64,000 nucleotides of DNA from Qipengyuania xiapuensis (GTDB lineage: Bacteria; Pseudomonadota; Alphaproteobacteria; Sphingomonadales; Sphingomonadaceae): contig NZ_JAIGNL010000002.1 in assembly GCF_019711395.1 (NCBI RefSeq), forward strand, positions 310,001 through 374,000. The letters are read 5' to 3'. The notes beneath the pieces were generated by a model. It was given only the letters and a program-made list of their open reading frames with translations, did no database searches and had not been told where the DNA came from. Of this stretch, positions 55,743-64,000 are shown one piece after another. The number at the start of each line of letters is the position of its first letter. Position 1 is the first letter of the stretch. The translations under genes and the position numbers were made by a program.

Positions 55743-57392
55743 ATGAAGCTGAAACTTGCTGCCGCCCTCCTCGCCAGCGCTGTCGCCATGCCCGCACAGG
55801 CCGATGTGCTGGTCGACAACGTGTCGGGGATCACAATCGACGAGAATGGCGAGGTCAAGCGTTTCAGCGCATTGGTGATCGACGATGACGGCAAGGTCGC
55901 GCGGCTGCTCGAGCGGGGCGAAGAAGCGCCGCGGACCGACTACCGCGAGGACGGCGAAGGCCGCGTCATGCTGCCCGGCTTCATCGATGCGCACGGTCAC
56001 GTGAGCGGCATCGGCTTCGGTGCCCTGACACTCGATCTGTCGGGCACGAATTCGCTCGAGGAAGCGCTCGAGGCGATCCGTGTCTTCGCAGAGGAGAACG
56101 AGGCCCGCCCGTGGATCCTCGGACGCGGCTGGAACCAGGAAAAATGGGGTCTTGGTCGCTTCCCCACTGCTGCCGAGCTCGACAGCGTGGTTTCCGACCG
56201 TCCCGTCTATCTCGCCCGCGTCGACGGCCATGCCGGTTGGGCCAATTCGCTCGCGATGAAGGCTGCGGGCGTTACCGCGAAGAGCGTCTCGCCCAGCGGC
56301 GGCCGGATCGAAACCCTAGCGGACGGCAAGACGCCCTCGGGCGTGTTCGTCGATGCTGCCGAAGAGCTCATGACCAAGGCCATTCCGGCCCCGCGTCCGG
56401 TCGAGCGTGATCTCGCGCTCGCCGAAGCGCAGAAGGTCCTCCACGCCCAGGGCATCACCGCGATGGCCGACATGGGCACGACGATCGAGGACTGGCAGGC
56501 CTTCCGCCGCGCTGGCGACAACGGCTCGCTCTCGCTGCGCATCATGTCCTATGCCGCCGGACCCGAACAGATGGTCCTGATCGGCGGAAGCGGACCCTCG
56601 CCCTGGCTTTACGACGACAAGCTGCGCCTCAACGGGATCAAGCTCTATCTCGACGGCGCGCTGGGCAGCCGCGGTGCATGGCTCAAAGAGCCTTATGCCG
56701 ACGATCCGCACAACACCGGCCTGCCGCTGACCCCGCCTGCCGCGCTCCGCAATATCCTTGTCCGCGCAGCACAGGGCAATTTCCAGCCCGCCGTCCACGC
56801 GATCGGAACCGCAGCCAATGCCGAGGCGCTCAATGCCATCTCGGAGATCGCCGAGAGCTTCGACGGCGACCGCCGCTGGCGCATCGAGCACGTCCAGATC
56901 GTCGATCCGGCGGACCTGCCGAAACTGGCAGAGCACGGCATCATCTCGAGCATGCAGCCGGTCCATCAGACGAGCGACATGTTCATGGCGGAGGCACGCC
57001 TTGGCCCGGATCGTCTCGATGGGGCCTATGCCTGGAACACCATCCTGCAGCTGGGCGGAAGGCTCGCCTTCGGCTCCGACGCACCGGTGGAATCGGCCAA
57101 CCCCTTTGCCGGCCTCGCAGTCGCCATCACCCGCGCCAATGCCGAGGGCGAACCCTTCGGCGGCTGGCGCCCGAGCGAAAGCGTGAGCCGCGAGCAGGCG
57201 CTCGCCGGCTTCACTTCAGAAGCCGCCTTTGCGGGCTTTGCGGAAGGGCGCTTCGGACGCCTGCTTCCCGGAGAGCGTGCGGATTTCGTGCTGGTCGATG
57301 TCGATCCGCTGGTCGACACGCCCGACCAGATCCGGAACACCACAGTGCTGGAAACCTGGGTCGGCGGTCGGAAGGTCTACGAGGCCGACTGA
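55743..57392 (+). CDS. Exported amidohydrolase (YtcJ-like, amidohydrolase 3)
   Basis: The 549-residue protein has a Sec signal (MKLKLAAALLASAVAMPAQA) and the metal-dependent amidohydrolase pattern: GFIDAHGHVSG (HxH), DGALGSRGAWLKEP, VHAIGTAANAEAL, the IEHVQIV His, and FGSDAPVESANPF with the catalytic Asp. YtcJ-type enzymes hydrolyse N-acyl or cyclic amides; the substrate is not known. Start ATG 55743. It converges with tatC, overlapping by 16 bases. Confidence 0.87.
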   Translation: MKLKLAAALLASAVAMPAQADVLVDNVSGITIDENGEVKRFSALVIDDDGKVARLLERGEEAPRTDYREDGEGRVMLPGFIDAHGHVSGIGFGALTLDLSGTNSLEEALEAIRVFAEENEARPWILGRGWNQEKWGLGRFPTAAELDSVVSDRPVYLARVDGHAGWANSLAMKAAGVTAKSVSPSGGRIETLADGKTPSGVFVDAAEELMTKAIPAPRPVERDLALAEAQKVLHAQGITAMADMGTTIEDWQAFRRAGDNGSLSLRIMSYAAGPEQMVLIGGSGPSPWLYDDKLRLNGIKLYLDGALGSRGAWLKEPYADDPHNTGLPLTPPAALRNILVRAAQGNFQPAVHAIGTAANAEALNAISEIAESFDGDRRWRIEHVQIVDPADLPKLAEHGIISSMQPVHQTSDMFMAEARLGPDRLDGAYAWNTILQLGGRLAFGSDAPVESANPFAGLAVAITRANAEGEPFGGWRPSESVSREQALAGFTSEAAFAGFAEGRFGRLLPGERADFVLVDVDPLVDTPDQIRNTTVLETWVGGRKVYEAD

Positions 57393-58198
57393 TCGGCGTC
57401 GGGCGGGGTCTCGGCCTCGCCCTTTTCCTTCGCCTTCGCCTTCGCGTCGCGCTTGTCGAACAGGCGCATCAGCAACAGCGATCCTTCGAACAACAGCAGC
57501 AGCGGGACCGCCAGCAGCAGCTGCGAGCCGGGATCGGGCGGCGTGATGATCGCGGCGAGCGCTACCACCAGCACGATGACATAGCGGCGCGCGCCGACGA
57601 GCTGCTCGCGCGTCACGATCCCTGCGCGGTGCAGCAGAAGCAGCAGGACCGGAAGCAGGAAGCTCATCCCGAAGGCGAGGATGAACTGCATCACCAGACC
57701 GAGATATTCGTTCGCCGTCGGCAACGCCTCGATCTGGAGGCCGCCCGCACTGCCCTCGAAACCGAGGAACCATTCGAAAGCGGTCGGCATGACGATGTAA
57801 TATGCCAGCGCAGCGCCGCTTGCGAAAAGGAAGGGCGTGGCGAACAGGAATGGCAGGAAAGCCTTCTTTTCCTTCGCATAAAGCCCCGGGGCGACGAAGG
57901 CCCAGAGCTGGTTCGCGATATAGGGAAAGGCGATGCAGAAGCCTGCGAACAGCGCGACTTTCAGCTCGACGAAGAAGACCTCGTAGAGCTTGGTGAAGAT
58001 CAGTTGGCCTTCTCCATCGGCGAACGCGCCCTTCAGCGGCTGGATCAGGAAGCCGAGGATACGGTCTGCAAAATAGAGACAGCCGAGGAACGCGACCACC
58101 AGTGCCGCCACACAACGCACCAAGCGCGTGCGCAGCTCGATCAGGTGGTCGAGCAGCGGCGCCTGCGTCTCGTCGATATCCTTGACCTCGAACGCCAT
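57377..58198 (-). CDS. tatC: Sec-independent translocase TatC
   Basis: Receptor core of the twin-arginine system that binds the RR signal. The 273-residue chain has a short N-terminus, MAFEVKDIDETQAPLLDHLIELRTRL, with the HLIELRTRLV signature, six hydrophobic helices, YAKEKKAFLPFLFATPFLF and the conserved AIITPPDPGSQLLLAVPLL motifs. The C-terminal Lys/Ala/Glu tail is a species-specific addition. Order tatA-tatB-tatC, with one base between tatB and tatC. Confidence 0.96.
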   Translation of the reverse strand: MAFEVKDIDETQAPLLDHLIELRTRLVRCVAALVVAFLGCLYFADRILGFLIQPLKGAFADGEGQLIFTKLYEVFFVELKVALFAGFCIAFPYIANQLWAFVAPGLYAKEKKAFLPFLFATPFLFASGAALAYYIVMPTAFEWFLGFEGSAGGLQIEALPTANEYLGLVMQFILAFGMSFLLPVLLLLLHRAGIVTREQLVGARRYVIVLVVALAAIITPPDPGSQLLLAVPLLLLFEGSLLLMRLFDKRDAKAKAKEKGEAETPPDADQSAS

Positions 58199-58199
58199 G

Positions 58200-58649
58200 T
58201 CAGCTGCCCTTTTCCGGTTCGCCGAATGGCAGGCCGGGTTCGTCCGAAGGTTTCTCGCCGCCGTGCTCGGGCGCTTTCTTGGGCGCGGCGCGCTTTATCG
58301 CGGCCTCGGCGGCGGCATCTGCGTCAGGCACTTCCTCTACGGCGGCCAGCGGTTCCATTCCCTGGTCGGGCGGCAGGATGTTCTCGGGAGCGCCCGCTTC
58401 GGCCTCGGTACCCTTGGGGTACTTTGCCATGATTTCTTCGTTACGCTTGGCCCACTTGTCTTCCATGTCCTCTATCTCGGCCTGGCGGACCATCTCGTCG
58501 AGACCGGCACGGAAGTGGGAGGACATACGGCGCAGCTTGCCGATCCAGCGCCCCGCGGTGCGCATGGCCTTGGGCATGTCCTTGGGGCCGATCACGAGGA
58601 TCGCCACCACGACGATCACCAGCAATTCGGCCGCGCCGATATCGAACAT
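58200..58649 (-). CDS. tatB: Sec-independent translocase TatB
   Basis: The 149-residue protein has MFDIGAAELLVIVVVAILVIGPKDMP: one membrane helix with the TatB-type Glu8 and the GPKDMPKAMRTAGRWIGKLR hinge and amphipathic helix. A long, acidic, Pro/Ala-rich C-terminal tail follows. It acts with TatC as the signal receptor and with TatA as the pore. It lies 26 bases after tatA. Confidence 0.95.
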   Translation of the reverse strand: MFDIGAAELLVIVVVAILVIGPKDMPKAMRTAGRWIGKLRRMSSHFRAGLDEMVRQAEIEDMEDKWAKRNEEIMAKYPKGTEAEAGAPENILPPDQGMEPLAAVEEVPDADAAAEAAIKRAAPKKAPEHGGEKPSDEPGLPFGEPEKGS

Positions 58650-58675
58650 CGAAAATAGCTCCGCCTAGCTGCGGA

Positions 58676-58906
58676 TCACTTGGGCTCGGAGGTCGTCTTG
58701 ACCTGGTCTTCCTTCAGGCCTTCTTCCGCCGGCTTCGCCTCGTGCGAAATCTGCTTCGCAGGCTCGGCGTCGTCCTCGTTCATGCCCTTCTTGAAGCTTT
58801 TGATTCCCTTGCCGAAATCACCCATCATTTCCGAGATGCGACCGCGCCCGAACAGGACGAGGATGACGAGGGCGATAATGATGAGCTGCCAGGGGCCGAG
58901 CGACAT
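58676..58906 (-). CDS. tatA: Sec-independent translocase TatA
   Basis: The 76-residue protein starts at ATG 58906 (MSLGPWQLIIIALVILVLFGRGRISEMMGDFGKGIKSFKKGM, in part LGPWQLIIIALVILVLFGRG), the membrane helix followed by the FGRG hinge and amphipathic helix that define TatA. The acidic tail is short. A longer in-frame start overlaps the upstream scpB region and is rejected. Confidence 0.94.
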   Translation of the reverse strand: MSLGPWQLIIIALVILVLFGRGRISEMMGDFGKGIKSFKKGMNEDDAEPAKQISHEAKPAEEGLKEDQVKTTSEPK

Positions 58907-58970
58907 TGTAAATACCTTTTGAGCGTGGGCTGTTATGGCCAATATAGGCGTGCGTTGGCGCGAACGCCAG

Positions 58971-59588
58971 TCAGGCCGCGTCGTTTGCCTGTTCGTCGGC
59001 CTCGGCCGGTTCCTGCGGATCCTCGCTGTCGCCCTCGCCCATCAGGTCCTCGTAGGCGTCTTCGACCGGATCGAGCAGGCCTGTCGCGCGCAATTCCGCA
59101 ATTCCGGGCAGGTCGCGGCGGCTGGTCAGGCCGAAATGGTCGAGGAATTCGGGCGTAGTCGCATAGATCGTCGGGCGGCCCGGAACCTCGCGGCGGCCGG
59201 CAATCTTCACCCAGCCCGCTTCCATCAGCACGTCGAGCGTCCCGCCCGATGTCTGCACGCCGCGGATCGATTCGATTTCCGCGCGGCTGACCGGCTCGTG
59301 ATAGGCGATGATCGCAAGGACCTCGGTTGCCGCACGACTGAGGCGGCGAACCTGTTCGCGCTCCTTGCGCAGCAGGTGGGCGAGATCGGGGGCGGTCTCG
59401 AAATGCCAGCGCTTGCCACGCTCGACGAGGTGGATACCGCGCTTCTCGTAGGTTTCGGTGAGCGATTTGAGCGCTTCGCGCACCTCCGCCTTTTCCGCAT
59501 CACCAAGGAAGCCCGCAATCGCATCGACGCTCATCGGCTCTTCCGCTGCGAACAGCGCAGCTTCGACGGCGCGTTCGAGCTCGGTCAC
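58971..59588 (-). CDS. scpB: Segregation and condensation protein B
   Basis: ScpB is a double winged-helix partner of the SMC-ScpA complex. The 205-residue product has RAVEAALFAAEEPMSVDAI, LSRAATEVLAIIAYHEPVSRAEIESIRG (in part EVLAIIAYHEPVSRAEIES) and FGLTSRRDLPGI, matching the ScpB domain. An acidic C-terminal tail is extra. The start overlaps scpA as ATGA. Confidence 0.94.
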   Translation of the reverse strand: MTELERAVEAALFAAEEPMSVDAIAGFLGDAEKAEVREALKSLTETYEKRGIHLVERGKRWHFETAPDLAHLLRKEREQVRRLSRAATEVLAIIAYHEPVSRAEIESIRGVQTSGGTLDVLMEAGWVKIAGRREVPGRPTIYATTPEFLDHFGLTSRRDLPGIAELRATGLLDPVEDAYEDLMGEGDSEDPQEPAEADEQANDAA

Positions 59589-60388
59589 GCGACCCGCCTC
59601 AGGCGCATCGGGCCGAAGGTTTCCTCCTGCGCGATCTCCGCCTTGCCCATGCGCGCGAGTTCAAGCGCCGCCACGAAGCTGGAGGCGAGCGCCGAGCGGC
59701 GCAGGCGCGGCTCGGCATGCGGCGGAAGGAAATCGCGCAGCTCCATCCATTCGAGCGTCACGCCGAGCATGTTGGACACGCGGTCGAGCGCCGATTCGAG
59801 CGTCATCACCGGCCGCTCGCGAACCATGTGGACCGCGGGCGCCGTGCGCGCCTTCACACGGCCATAGGCCTCGATCAGCGCGAACTGGTCGCATTGCCAC
59901 TGCGTCTTGCGGACGATGGCGAGACCTTCCGGCTTTCCGCGCAGGAACACGTCGCGCCCGATGCGGTCGCCTCCCATCAGGCGGCCTGCTGCCTCGCGCA
60001 TCGCGCCAAGACGCTGGAGGCGCAGCTGCAGCTTGAGCGCCAGCTCCTCGGGGCTCGGGTCTTCCTGCTCTTCCTTGGGCAGGAGCATCGCCGATTTGAG
60101 GTAGGCCAGCCAAGCGGCCATCACGAGGTAATCGGCGGCCAGTTCGAGCTTCAGCGCCTCAGCCTGCTCGATGTAATCGAGATATTGCTCCACCAGAGCG
60201 AGGATCGAGATTTCGCGCAGGTCGACCTTCTGGCGGCGCGCCAGGTCGAGCAGCAGGTCGAGCGGACCTTCCCAGCCGTCGAGCTCGAGATAGAGCGCGT
60301 CCTTGTCGGCGGTCGCCTCGGCGGCGATGCCGTCCCAGTCCTCGGTCTCCTGCTGGGGCGGATCGGTGAAGAGAACGCCCTCGGTCAT
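59585..60388 (-). CDS. scpA: Segregation and condensation protein A
   Basis: Kleisin that bridges the SMC heads for chromosome compaction. The 267-residue product has the N-domain LELDGWEGPLDLLLDLARRQKVDL, the AADYLVMAAWLAYLKSAMLL helix and a C-terminal winged helix (SSFVAALELARMGKAEIAQE). It overlaps scpB and nagZ by ATGA. SMC itself is not in the window. Confidence 0.94.
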   Translation of the reverse strand: MTEGVLFTDPPQQETEDWDGIAAEATADKDALYLELDGWEGPLDLLLDLARRQKVDLREISILALVEQYLDYIEQAEALKLELAADYLVMAAWLAYLKSAMLLPKEEQEDPSPEELALKLQLRLQRLGAMREAAGRLMGGDRIGRDVFLRGKPEGLAIVRKTQWQCDQFALIEAYGRVKARTAPAVHMVRERPVMTLESALDRVSNMLGVTLEWMELRDFLPPHAEPRLRRSALASSFVAALELARMGKAEIAQEETFGPMRLRRVA

Positions 60389-61404
60389 GCCGCCTCCTCG
60401 GTAATGGCGAGCAGCGCATCGCGCTTCGCAAGAAGGTCCGCTGCCTTGCCGGTATCCGGAGCGTTGCCCATCGCGGCATGCACCCGCTCAAGGCGCGCAG
60501 CGGTCCCGTCCGAGAGGTCGGGGAAGCGGTTGGCGATTTGCTGCTGGTCGTCCATTTTCGCCCAGCAATTCAATATGATGTCGCAGCCCGCATCGAGTGC
60601 CTTGGCGCCGCGCTCGAGTATCGTCCCGTCTAGCGCCTGCATGTCGATGTCATCGGTCAGCAGTAGTCCGTCGAAGCCAATCTGGCCGCGAATGACCTCG
60701 CCGATGACCTTTTCCGAAAGTGTCGCGGGATTGTCGGCGTCCCAGGCGTCGAACACGATATGCGCGCTCATGCCGAGTGGGTGCGAGGACAGCGTGCGGA
60801 AGGGTTCGATATCGGTTTCGAGCTCCTCTGCGCTGGCAGTAACGCGGGGCAGCTCCTTGTGGCTGTCCACCGTCGCGCGGCCGTGGCCCGGCATGTGCTT
60901 GAGGCACCCGACAACACCCGCCCGCGCCATCCCGTCGAGGACCGCACGACCGAGCGCCGCCACCTGCATCGGATCGCTACCCAAGGCGCGGTCGCCGATC
61001 ACATCGTCGGTCTCCGGACGGCGGACGTCGAAAGGCGCGTGATAATCGACAGAGATACCGACGTAGGCAAGCTCGATCGCCATCGCTTCCGCATTGACGC
61101 GTGCCGCTTCGATCGCGGAGGCAGGAGCCGCTTCATAAAGCTTCGCGAAAGCCTCGCCGGCCGGGTATTTCGGCCATTCGGGCGGCTTCATCCGCACGAC
61201 GCGGCCACCTTCCTGGTCGATCGAGACAATCAGCCGGTCGCGCCCGTGGATCGCCCGCAGACCGTCGGTCAGCCGCCGCATCTGCTCCCGGGTTTCGCAA
61301 TTGCGCGCGAACAGGATGTAGCCCGCCGGATCGGCCTCCTTGAAGAAGGCGCGTTCGTCGGGCGTGAGTTCAGGCCCGGAAATGCCGAAAATGGCGGGTG
61401 TCAT
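60385..61404 (-). CDS. nagZ: Beta-N-acetylhexosaminidase
   Basis: Cytoplasmic GH3 enzyme that removes GlcNAc from anhydromuropeptides in peptidoglycan recycling. The 339-residue product has SIDQEGGRVVRM, the NagZ catalytic loop KHMPGHGRATVDSHKELP with the His/Asp pair, and LLLTDDIDMQAL with the nucleophile Asp. Start ATG 61404; an upstream in-frame extension is not family-like. It is followed by scpA with ATGA overlap. Confidence 0.95.
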   Translation of the reverse strand: MTPAIFGISGPELTPDERAFFKEADPAGYILFARNCETREQMRRLTDGLRAIHGRDRLIVSIDQEGGRVVRMKPPEWPKYPAGEAFAKLYEAAPASAIEAARVNAEAMAIELAYVGISVDYHAPFDVRRPETDDVIGDRALGSDPMQVAALGRAVLDGMARAGVVGCLKHMPGHGRATVDSHKELPRVTASAEELETDIEPFRTLSSHPLGMSAHIVFDAWDADNPATLSEKVIGEVIRGQIGFDGLLLTDDIDMQALDGTILERGAKALDAGCDIILNCWAKMDDQQQIANRFPDLSDGTAARLERVHAAMGNAPDTGKAADLLAKRDALLAITEEAA

Positions 61405-61450
61405 GGGGCGATGCTGCTGCTTTTCGCCTGCGAATCCAAGCGCAGCTGAG

Positions 61451-61464
61451 TCCACAGGTGTGGA
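61451..61464. other. 14-base perfect palindrome upstream of nagZ
   Basis: TCCACAGGTGTGGA (61451-61464) lies in the 91-base gap between the SPOR gene stop and the nagZ start, about 47 bases before the nagZ ATG. It could be a transcription factor operator or an RNA hairpin. No promoter was assigned. Confidence 0.35.
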
Positions 61465-61495
61465 AATTAAGCCAGATCGAGTCCGAAACGGCGCC

Positions 61496-62185
61496 CTATT
61501 TCACGAAACAGGCGAGACCCTCGGCTTTCAGGCGGTCACAGAGCGCCTTTGCCGCGGCCCTATCGCCCGGAAGCGCCTGGAGGCGGTAGACCGTGCCGAT
61601 ATCCACCTGCGCCTCGACAACGCGGTTGCGCACGCCGTTGAGGGCCTCCGTCTGGCGCATCAGCCTGCCCCACGCCTCGTTGGCCGCAGTGCGGGTCGGG
61701 AAAGCGCCGACCTGAACGGCGACTCCGGTCGGTTCGGGCGCCCGCGGCCCTTCGTTGAGCGTGGTCGCGAGCGAAGGTCCGGCCACTTCCTCGGGCGGAG
61801 GTGCCGGCGGCGTGTCGGCGAGCTTGCCCTCGCGGGTCTGGCCTTCGCCGACCGCATAGCTGGTGTCGCCCGTACCCGGGAAAGTCTTGCCCCCGGCATC
61901 GTCGGGCCGGGTCTTGTAGGGTTCGTCCGGCGCTTCGATCAGGCTGCCGTCTGCGAGCGGTTCGTTTCCGCCCGAGCCCAGCAGGAACCACGCGCCCGCC
62001 ACCAGGGCGCCAACAAGCGCGAGCGAGAGCACACCGAGCATGACGAGACGCGAAGTGGCGAAACCCTCGTCCTGCTCTTCCTCGTCATCCGCCTCGAGCC
62101 AGGGCAGGCGATCTTCGGACTCGATCAGCTCGAGATCCTCGCCGTCGTCCCAGTCCTGGTCATTCCCGAAAGGCGTATGCGCCAT
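61496..62185 (-). CDS. SPOR-domain membrane protein
   Basis: The 229-residue protein has an acidic N-terminal cytoplasmic tail (residues 1-45), one membrane helix (about 47-69, LVMLGVLSLALVGALVAGAWFLL), a Pro-rich linker and a C-terminal SPOR domain (about 151-229, VAVQVGAFPTRTAANEAWGRL and VYRLQALPGDRAAAKALCDRL). SPOR domains target denuded septal glycan. It sits between argS and nagZ, in a conserved alphaproteobacterial gene order. Confidence 0.92.
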   Translation of the reverse strand: MAHTPFGNDQDWDDGEDLELIESEDRLPWLEADDEEEQDEGFATSRLVMLGVLSLALVGALVAGAWFLLGSGGNEPLADGSLIEAPDEPYKTRPDDAGGKTFPGTGDTSYAVGEGQTREGKLADTPPAPPPEEVAGPSLATTLNEGPRAPEPTGVAVQVGAFPTRTAANEAWGRLMRQTEALNGVRNRVVEAQVDIGTVYRLQALPGDRAAAKALCDRLKAEGLACFVK

Positions 62186-62188
62186 GGC

Positions 62189-63928
62189 TCACATCTCCTC
62201 GACCGCCTCGACACCGAGAATGCCGAGACCGTTGCGGATCACCTGGCCGACCTGCGCTGCGACGAACAGTCGTGCAGCCGTCAGCTCTGCGTCATCTTCC
62301 TGGATGATCCGCTTCGCAGGATCATCATTACCCGCATTCCAGAAACTGTGGAAGGCGGCGGCGAGATCGCCGAGGAAAAAGGCGATACGGTGCGGTTCGC
62401 GGGCCTTTGCGGCGGCCTCGACCACGCGCGGGAACTGGGCCGCCTCGCGCACCAGCGCAAGCTCGTCCGCACCCAGGCGGTCGAGATTCGCATCGCTTGG
62501 CTCGACGCCTGCTTTGCGCAGCGTCGAGCGGATGCGCGCATGGGCATACTGGAGGTAGAAAACCGGGTTGTCCTTCGAGGCTTCGACCACCTTGGCGAAG
62601 TCGAATTCCATCTGCGCTTCCGGCTTGCGGGTCAGCATGGTAAAGCGCACCACGTCCTTGCCCACTTCCTTCACCACGTCGGCGAGCGTGACGAAAGTGC
62701 CCGCGCGCTTCGACATCTTCACCGGTTCGCCGTCGCGCATCAGGTTGACCATCTGCACCAGCTTCACATCGAACGGCACATCGCGGCCAGCGCCCTTGGT
62801 GAGCGCGGCGACGGCTGCCTTGATCCGCTTGACCGTACCGGCGTGGTCCGCACCCCAGATGTCGATCAGCGCATCGGCGTTTTCGGCCTTCTGGAAGTGA
62901 TAGGCGAGATCGGCGCCGAAATAGGTCCACGCGCCGTTCGATTTCTTGATCGGGCGATCCTGGTCATCACCGAATTCGGTCGAGCGGAAGAGCGGCAGCT
63001 CGACCGGCTCCCAGTCTTCCGGCGGTGCCTTGCCCTTGGGCGCTTCGAGCACCCCATCATAGACGAAGCCGTGTTCGCGCAGCCACGCCTCGGCCTCTTC
63101 GGGCTTCTTGGCGGCCTGCAGCTTGGCCTCGGAGGAAAACAGGTCGTGATGGATGCCGAGCAGCGAAAGGTCTTCGCGGATCATGTCCATCATCGCGGCA
63201 ACCGAGCGTTCGCGGAACAGCTCGAGCCATTCGCTCTCGGGCGCGTCCTTGTAGGCCGGGCCGAATTCCTGTGCGAGGCGTTCGCCGACCGGCTTCAGGT
63301 AATCGCCGGGGTAAAGACCTTCGGGAATAGCACCGATGTCCTCGCCCAGCGCTTCGCGGTAGCGAAGGTGCGCAGAGCGAGCGAGCACGTCCACCTGCCC
63401 GCCGGCATCGTTGACGTAATATTCGCGGATGACCTTGTGGCCGCTGAATTCGAGCAGGCCGGCCAGCGCATCGCCCACCACCGCGCCGCGGCAGTGGCCC
63501 ATGTGCATCGGGCCGGTCGGGTTGGCCGAGACATATTCGACATTGACCGTCTGCCCGCCGCCCAGCTGCGAGCGGCCATAATCCTCGCCCAGTGCGGCAA
63601 TGGCCTTTAGTTCGCGCAGCCAAGCCTGTTCGGACAGGCGCAGGTTGATGAAGCCCGGGCCGGCGATGGTCGCTTCGGTGATGTCCGGTTCGCGCGTCAG
63701 GTGCTCGACGATCAGCTCGGCCAGCGCGCGCGGATTGGTCTTCGCCTGCTTGGCGAGCACCATCGCGGCATTGGTCGCAAGGTCGCCATGCGAGGGGTCG
63801 CGCGGCGGCTCTACGGTAACGCCCGAACGGTTCGTCTCGGGAGGAAGGTGTCCTTCCATCTCGAGCGCGTTGAGAACGGCATCGATTTTCGCCGCGAAAC
63901 CGGCGTGGAGAGTCTGGATGTCAGCCAT
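62189..63928 (-). CDS. argS: Arginyl-tRNA synthetase
   Basis: Class I enzyme charging tRNA-Arg. The 579-residue chain from ATG 63928 has the HIGH-like box HMGH in [20 protein letters not shown], the KMSKR box in [13 protein letters not shown], an N-terminal additional domain (about 1-120) and a C-terminal DALR-type anticodon domain with [15 protein letters not shown] at its start. It is separated from the SPOR gene by 3 bases. The 72 bases upstream to the window end contain the leader and possibly the end of another gene. Confidence 0.96.
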   Translation of the reverse strand: MADIQTLHAGFAAKIDAVLNALEMEGHLPPETNRSGVTVEPPRDPSHGDLATNAAMVLAKQAKTNPRALAELIVEHLTREPDITEATIAGPGFINLRLSEQAWLRELKAIAALGEDYGRSQLGGGQTVNVEYVSANPTGPMHMGHCRGAVVGDALAGLLEFSGHKVIREYYVNDAGGQVDVLARSAHLRYREALGEDIGAIPEGLYPGDYLKPVGERLAQEFGPAYKDAPESEWLELFRERSVAAMMDMIREDLSLLGIHHDLFSSEAKLQAAKKPEEAEAWLREHGFVYDGVLEAPKGKAPPEDWEPVELPLFRSTEFGDDQDRPIKKSNGAWTYFGADLAYHFQKAENADALIDIWGADHAGTVKRIKAAVAALTKGAGRDVPFDVKLVQMVNLMRDGEPVKMSKRAGTFVTLADVVKEVGKDVVRFTMLTRKPEAQMEFDFAKVVEASKDNPVFYLQYAHARIRSTLRKAGVEPSDANLDRLGADELALVREAAQFPRVVEAAAKAREPHRIAFFLGDLAAAFHSFWNAGNDDPAKRIIQEDDAELTAARLFVAAQVGQVIRNGLGILGVEAVEEM

Positions 63929-63967
63929 GCCCGCGCGCCTAGACGAATGGCGCAAAATGGCAAGGTG

Positions 63968-64000
63968 TCAGAGCATCAACGTGTCGCGTTGTAGCGCAGC
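63968..64000 (-). CDS. Possible C-terminal fragment of the gene upstream of argS
   Basis: The minus strand from the window edge reads in one frame as AALQRDTLML and then TGA, ending 39 bases upstream of the argS ATG. In other alphaproteobacteria a dGTP triphosphohydrolase (dgt) gene often precedes argS, but ten residues are too few to identify it. This could also be chance. Confidence 0.25.
   Translation of the reverse strand, partial: AALQRDTLML

Noticed and set aside
61340..63610. Long plus-strand frame opposite argS and the SPOR gene
   Set aside because: Antisense frame of a high-GC gene without a domain pattern. The minus strand genes have clear family motifs.

Overview
The window is GC-rich chromosomal core DNA from an alphaproteobacterium, most likely a member of the Sphingomonadales in or near Erythrobacteraceae (inference from gene order and protein character, not from a search). 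Supporting signs are a complete alphaproteobacterial division/cell-wall (dcw) cluster, an argS-SPOR-nagZ-scpA-scpB-tatABC run, a Bpt/Ate leucyl-tRNA-protein transferase, CcmAB, a glnB-glnA pair behind a sigma-54-like promoter, and a GH97/flavin-halogenase-type sugar locus of the kind known in sphingomonads and Caulobacter. No tRNA, rRNA, CRISPR array, insertion sequence or integrase was seen.

Region by region. 1-4.4 kb (+): the tail of a carbohydrate locus, with a GH97 alpha-glucosidase cut by the window edge, a secreted esterase-like lipoprotein and a tryptophan-halogenase-family flavoprotein, all overlapping by 4 bases. 4.4-9.7 kb (-): a poly-proline lipoprotein, a Bax-inhibitor-1 family membrane protein, proC, a YbjN-family protein, and a TPR protein with two near-identical SPOR domains just downstream of ftsZ. 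9.7-28.6 kb (-): the dcw cluster in transcription order mraZ-rsmH-ftsL-ftsI-murE-murF-mraY-murD-ftsW-murG-murC-murB-ddl-ftsQ-ftsA-ftsZ, 16 genes coupled mostly by ATGA/GTGA overlaps. The two informative gaps are the 361-base mraZ upstream region, with two opposed arrays of GGGA boxes spaced about 10 bases apart, and the 137-base ftsA-ftsZ gap, with a perfect DnaA-box consensus and a GANTC site.

29-39.8 kb: metabolic and housekeeping genes in both directions: a GldG-like lipoprotein and a small membrane protein, cysteine synthase, 2Fe-2S ferredoxin, a 3-methyladenine-type DNA glycosylase, an SDR, pterin dehydratase, ccmAB, a J-domain protein, methionine aminopeptidase, a DUF3298-like lipoprotein, an M17 aminopeptidase and argC. 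39.8-41.8 kb (+): glnB-glnA (PII and glutamine synthetase), ended by a strong terminator. 41.8-47 kb: a small accessory stretch with an XRE regulator/membrane-protein pair and its probable operator, a tandem PilZ protein, an HExxH protein, a phage-type lysozyme, an RcnB-like secreted protein with 11-residue repeats, and a fasciclin lipoprotein.

47-55.6 kb (-): tamB, tamA, bpt and threonine ammonia-lyase. 55.7-57.4 kb (+): an exported amidohydrolase. 57.4-64 kb (-): argS, a SPOR protein, nagZ, scpA, scpB, tatA, tatB, tatC, joining peptidoglycan recycling, chromosome segregation and twin-arginine export.

Envelope biogenesis is the common theme: precursor synthesis (Mur/MraY/MurG/Ddl), septal synthesis (FtsI/FtsW/FtsQLA/FtsZ), septum-binding SPOR proteins, recycling (NagZ), outer-membrane assembly (TamAB) and Tat export lie in one 64-kb stretch.
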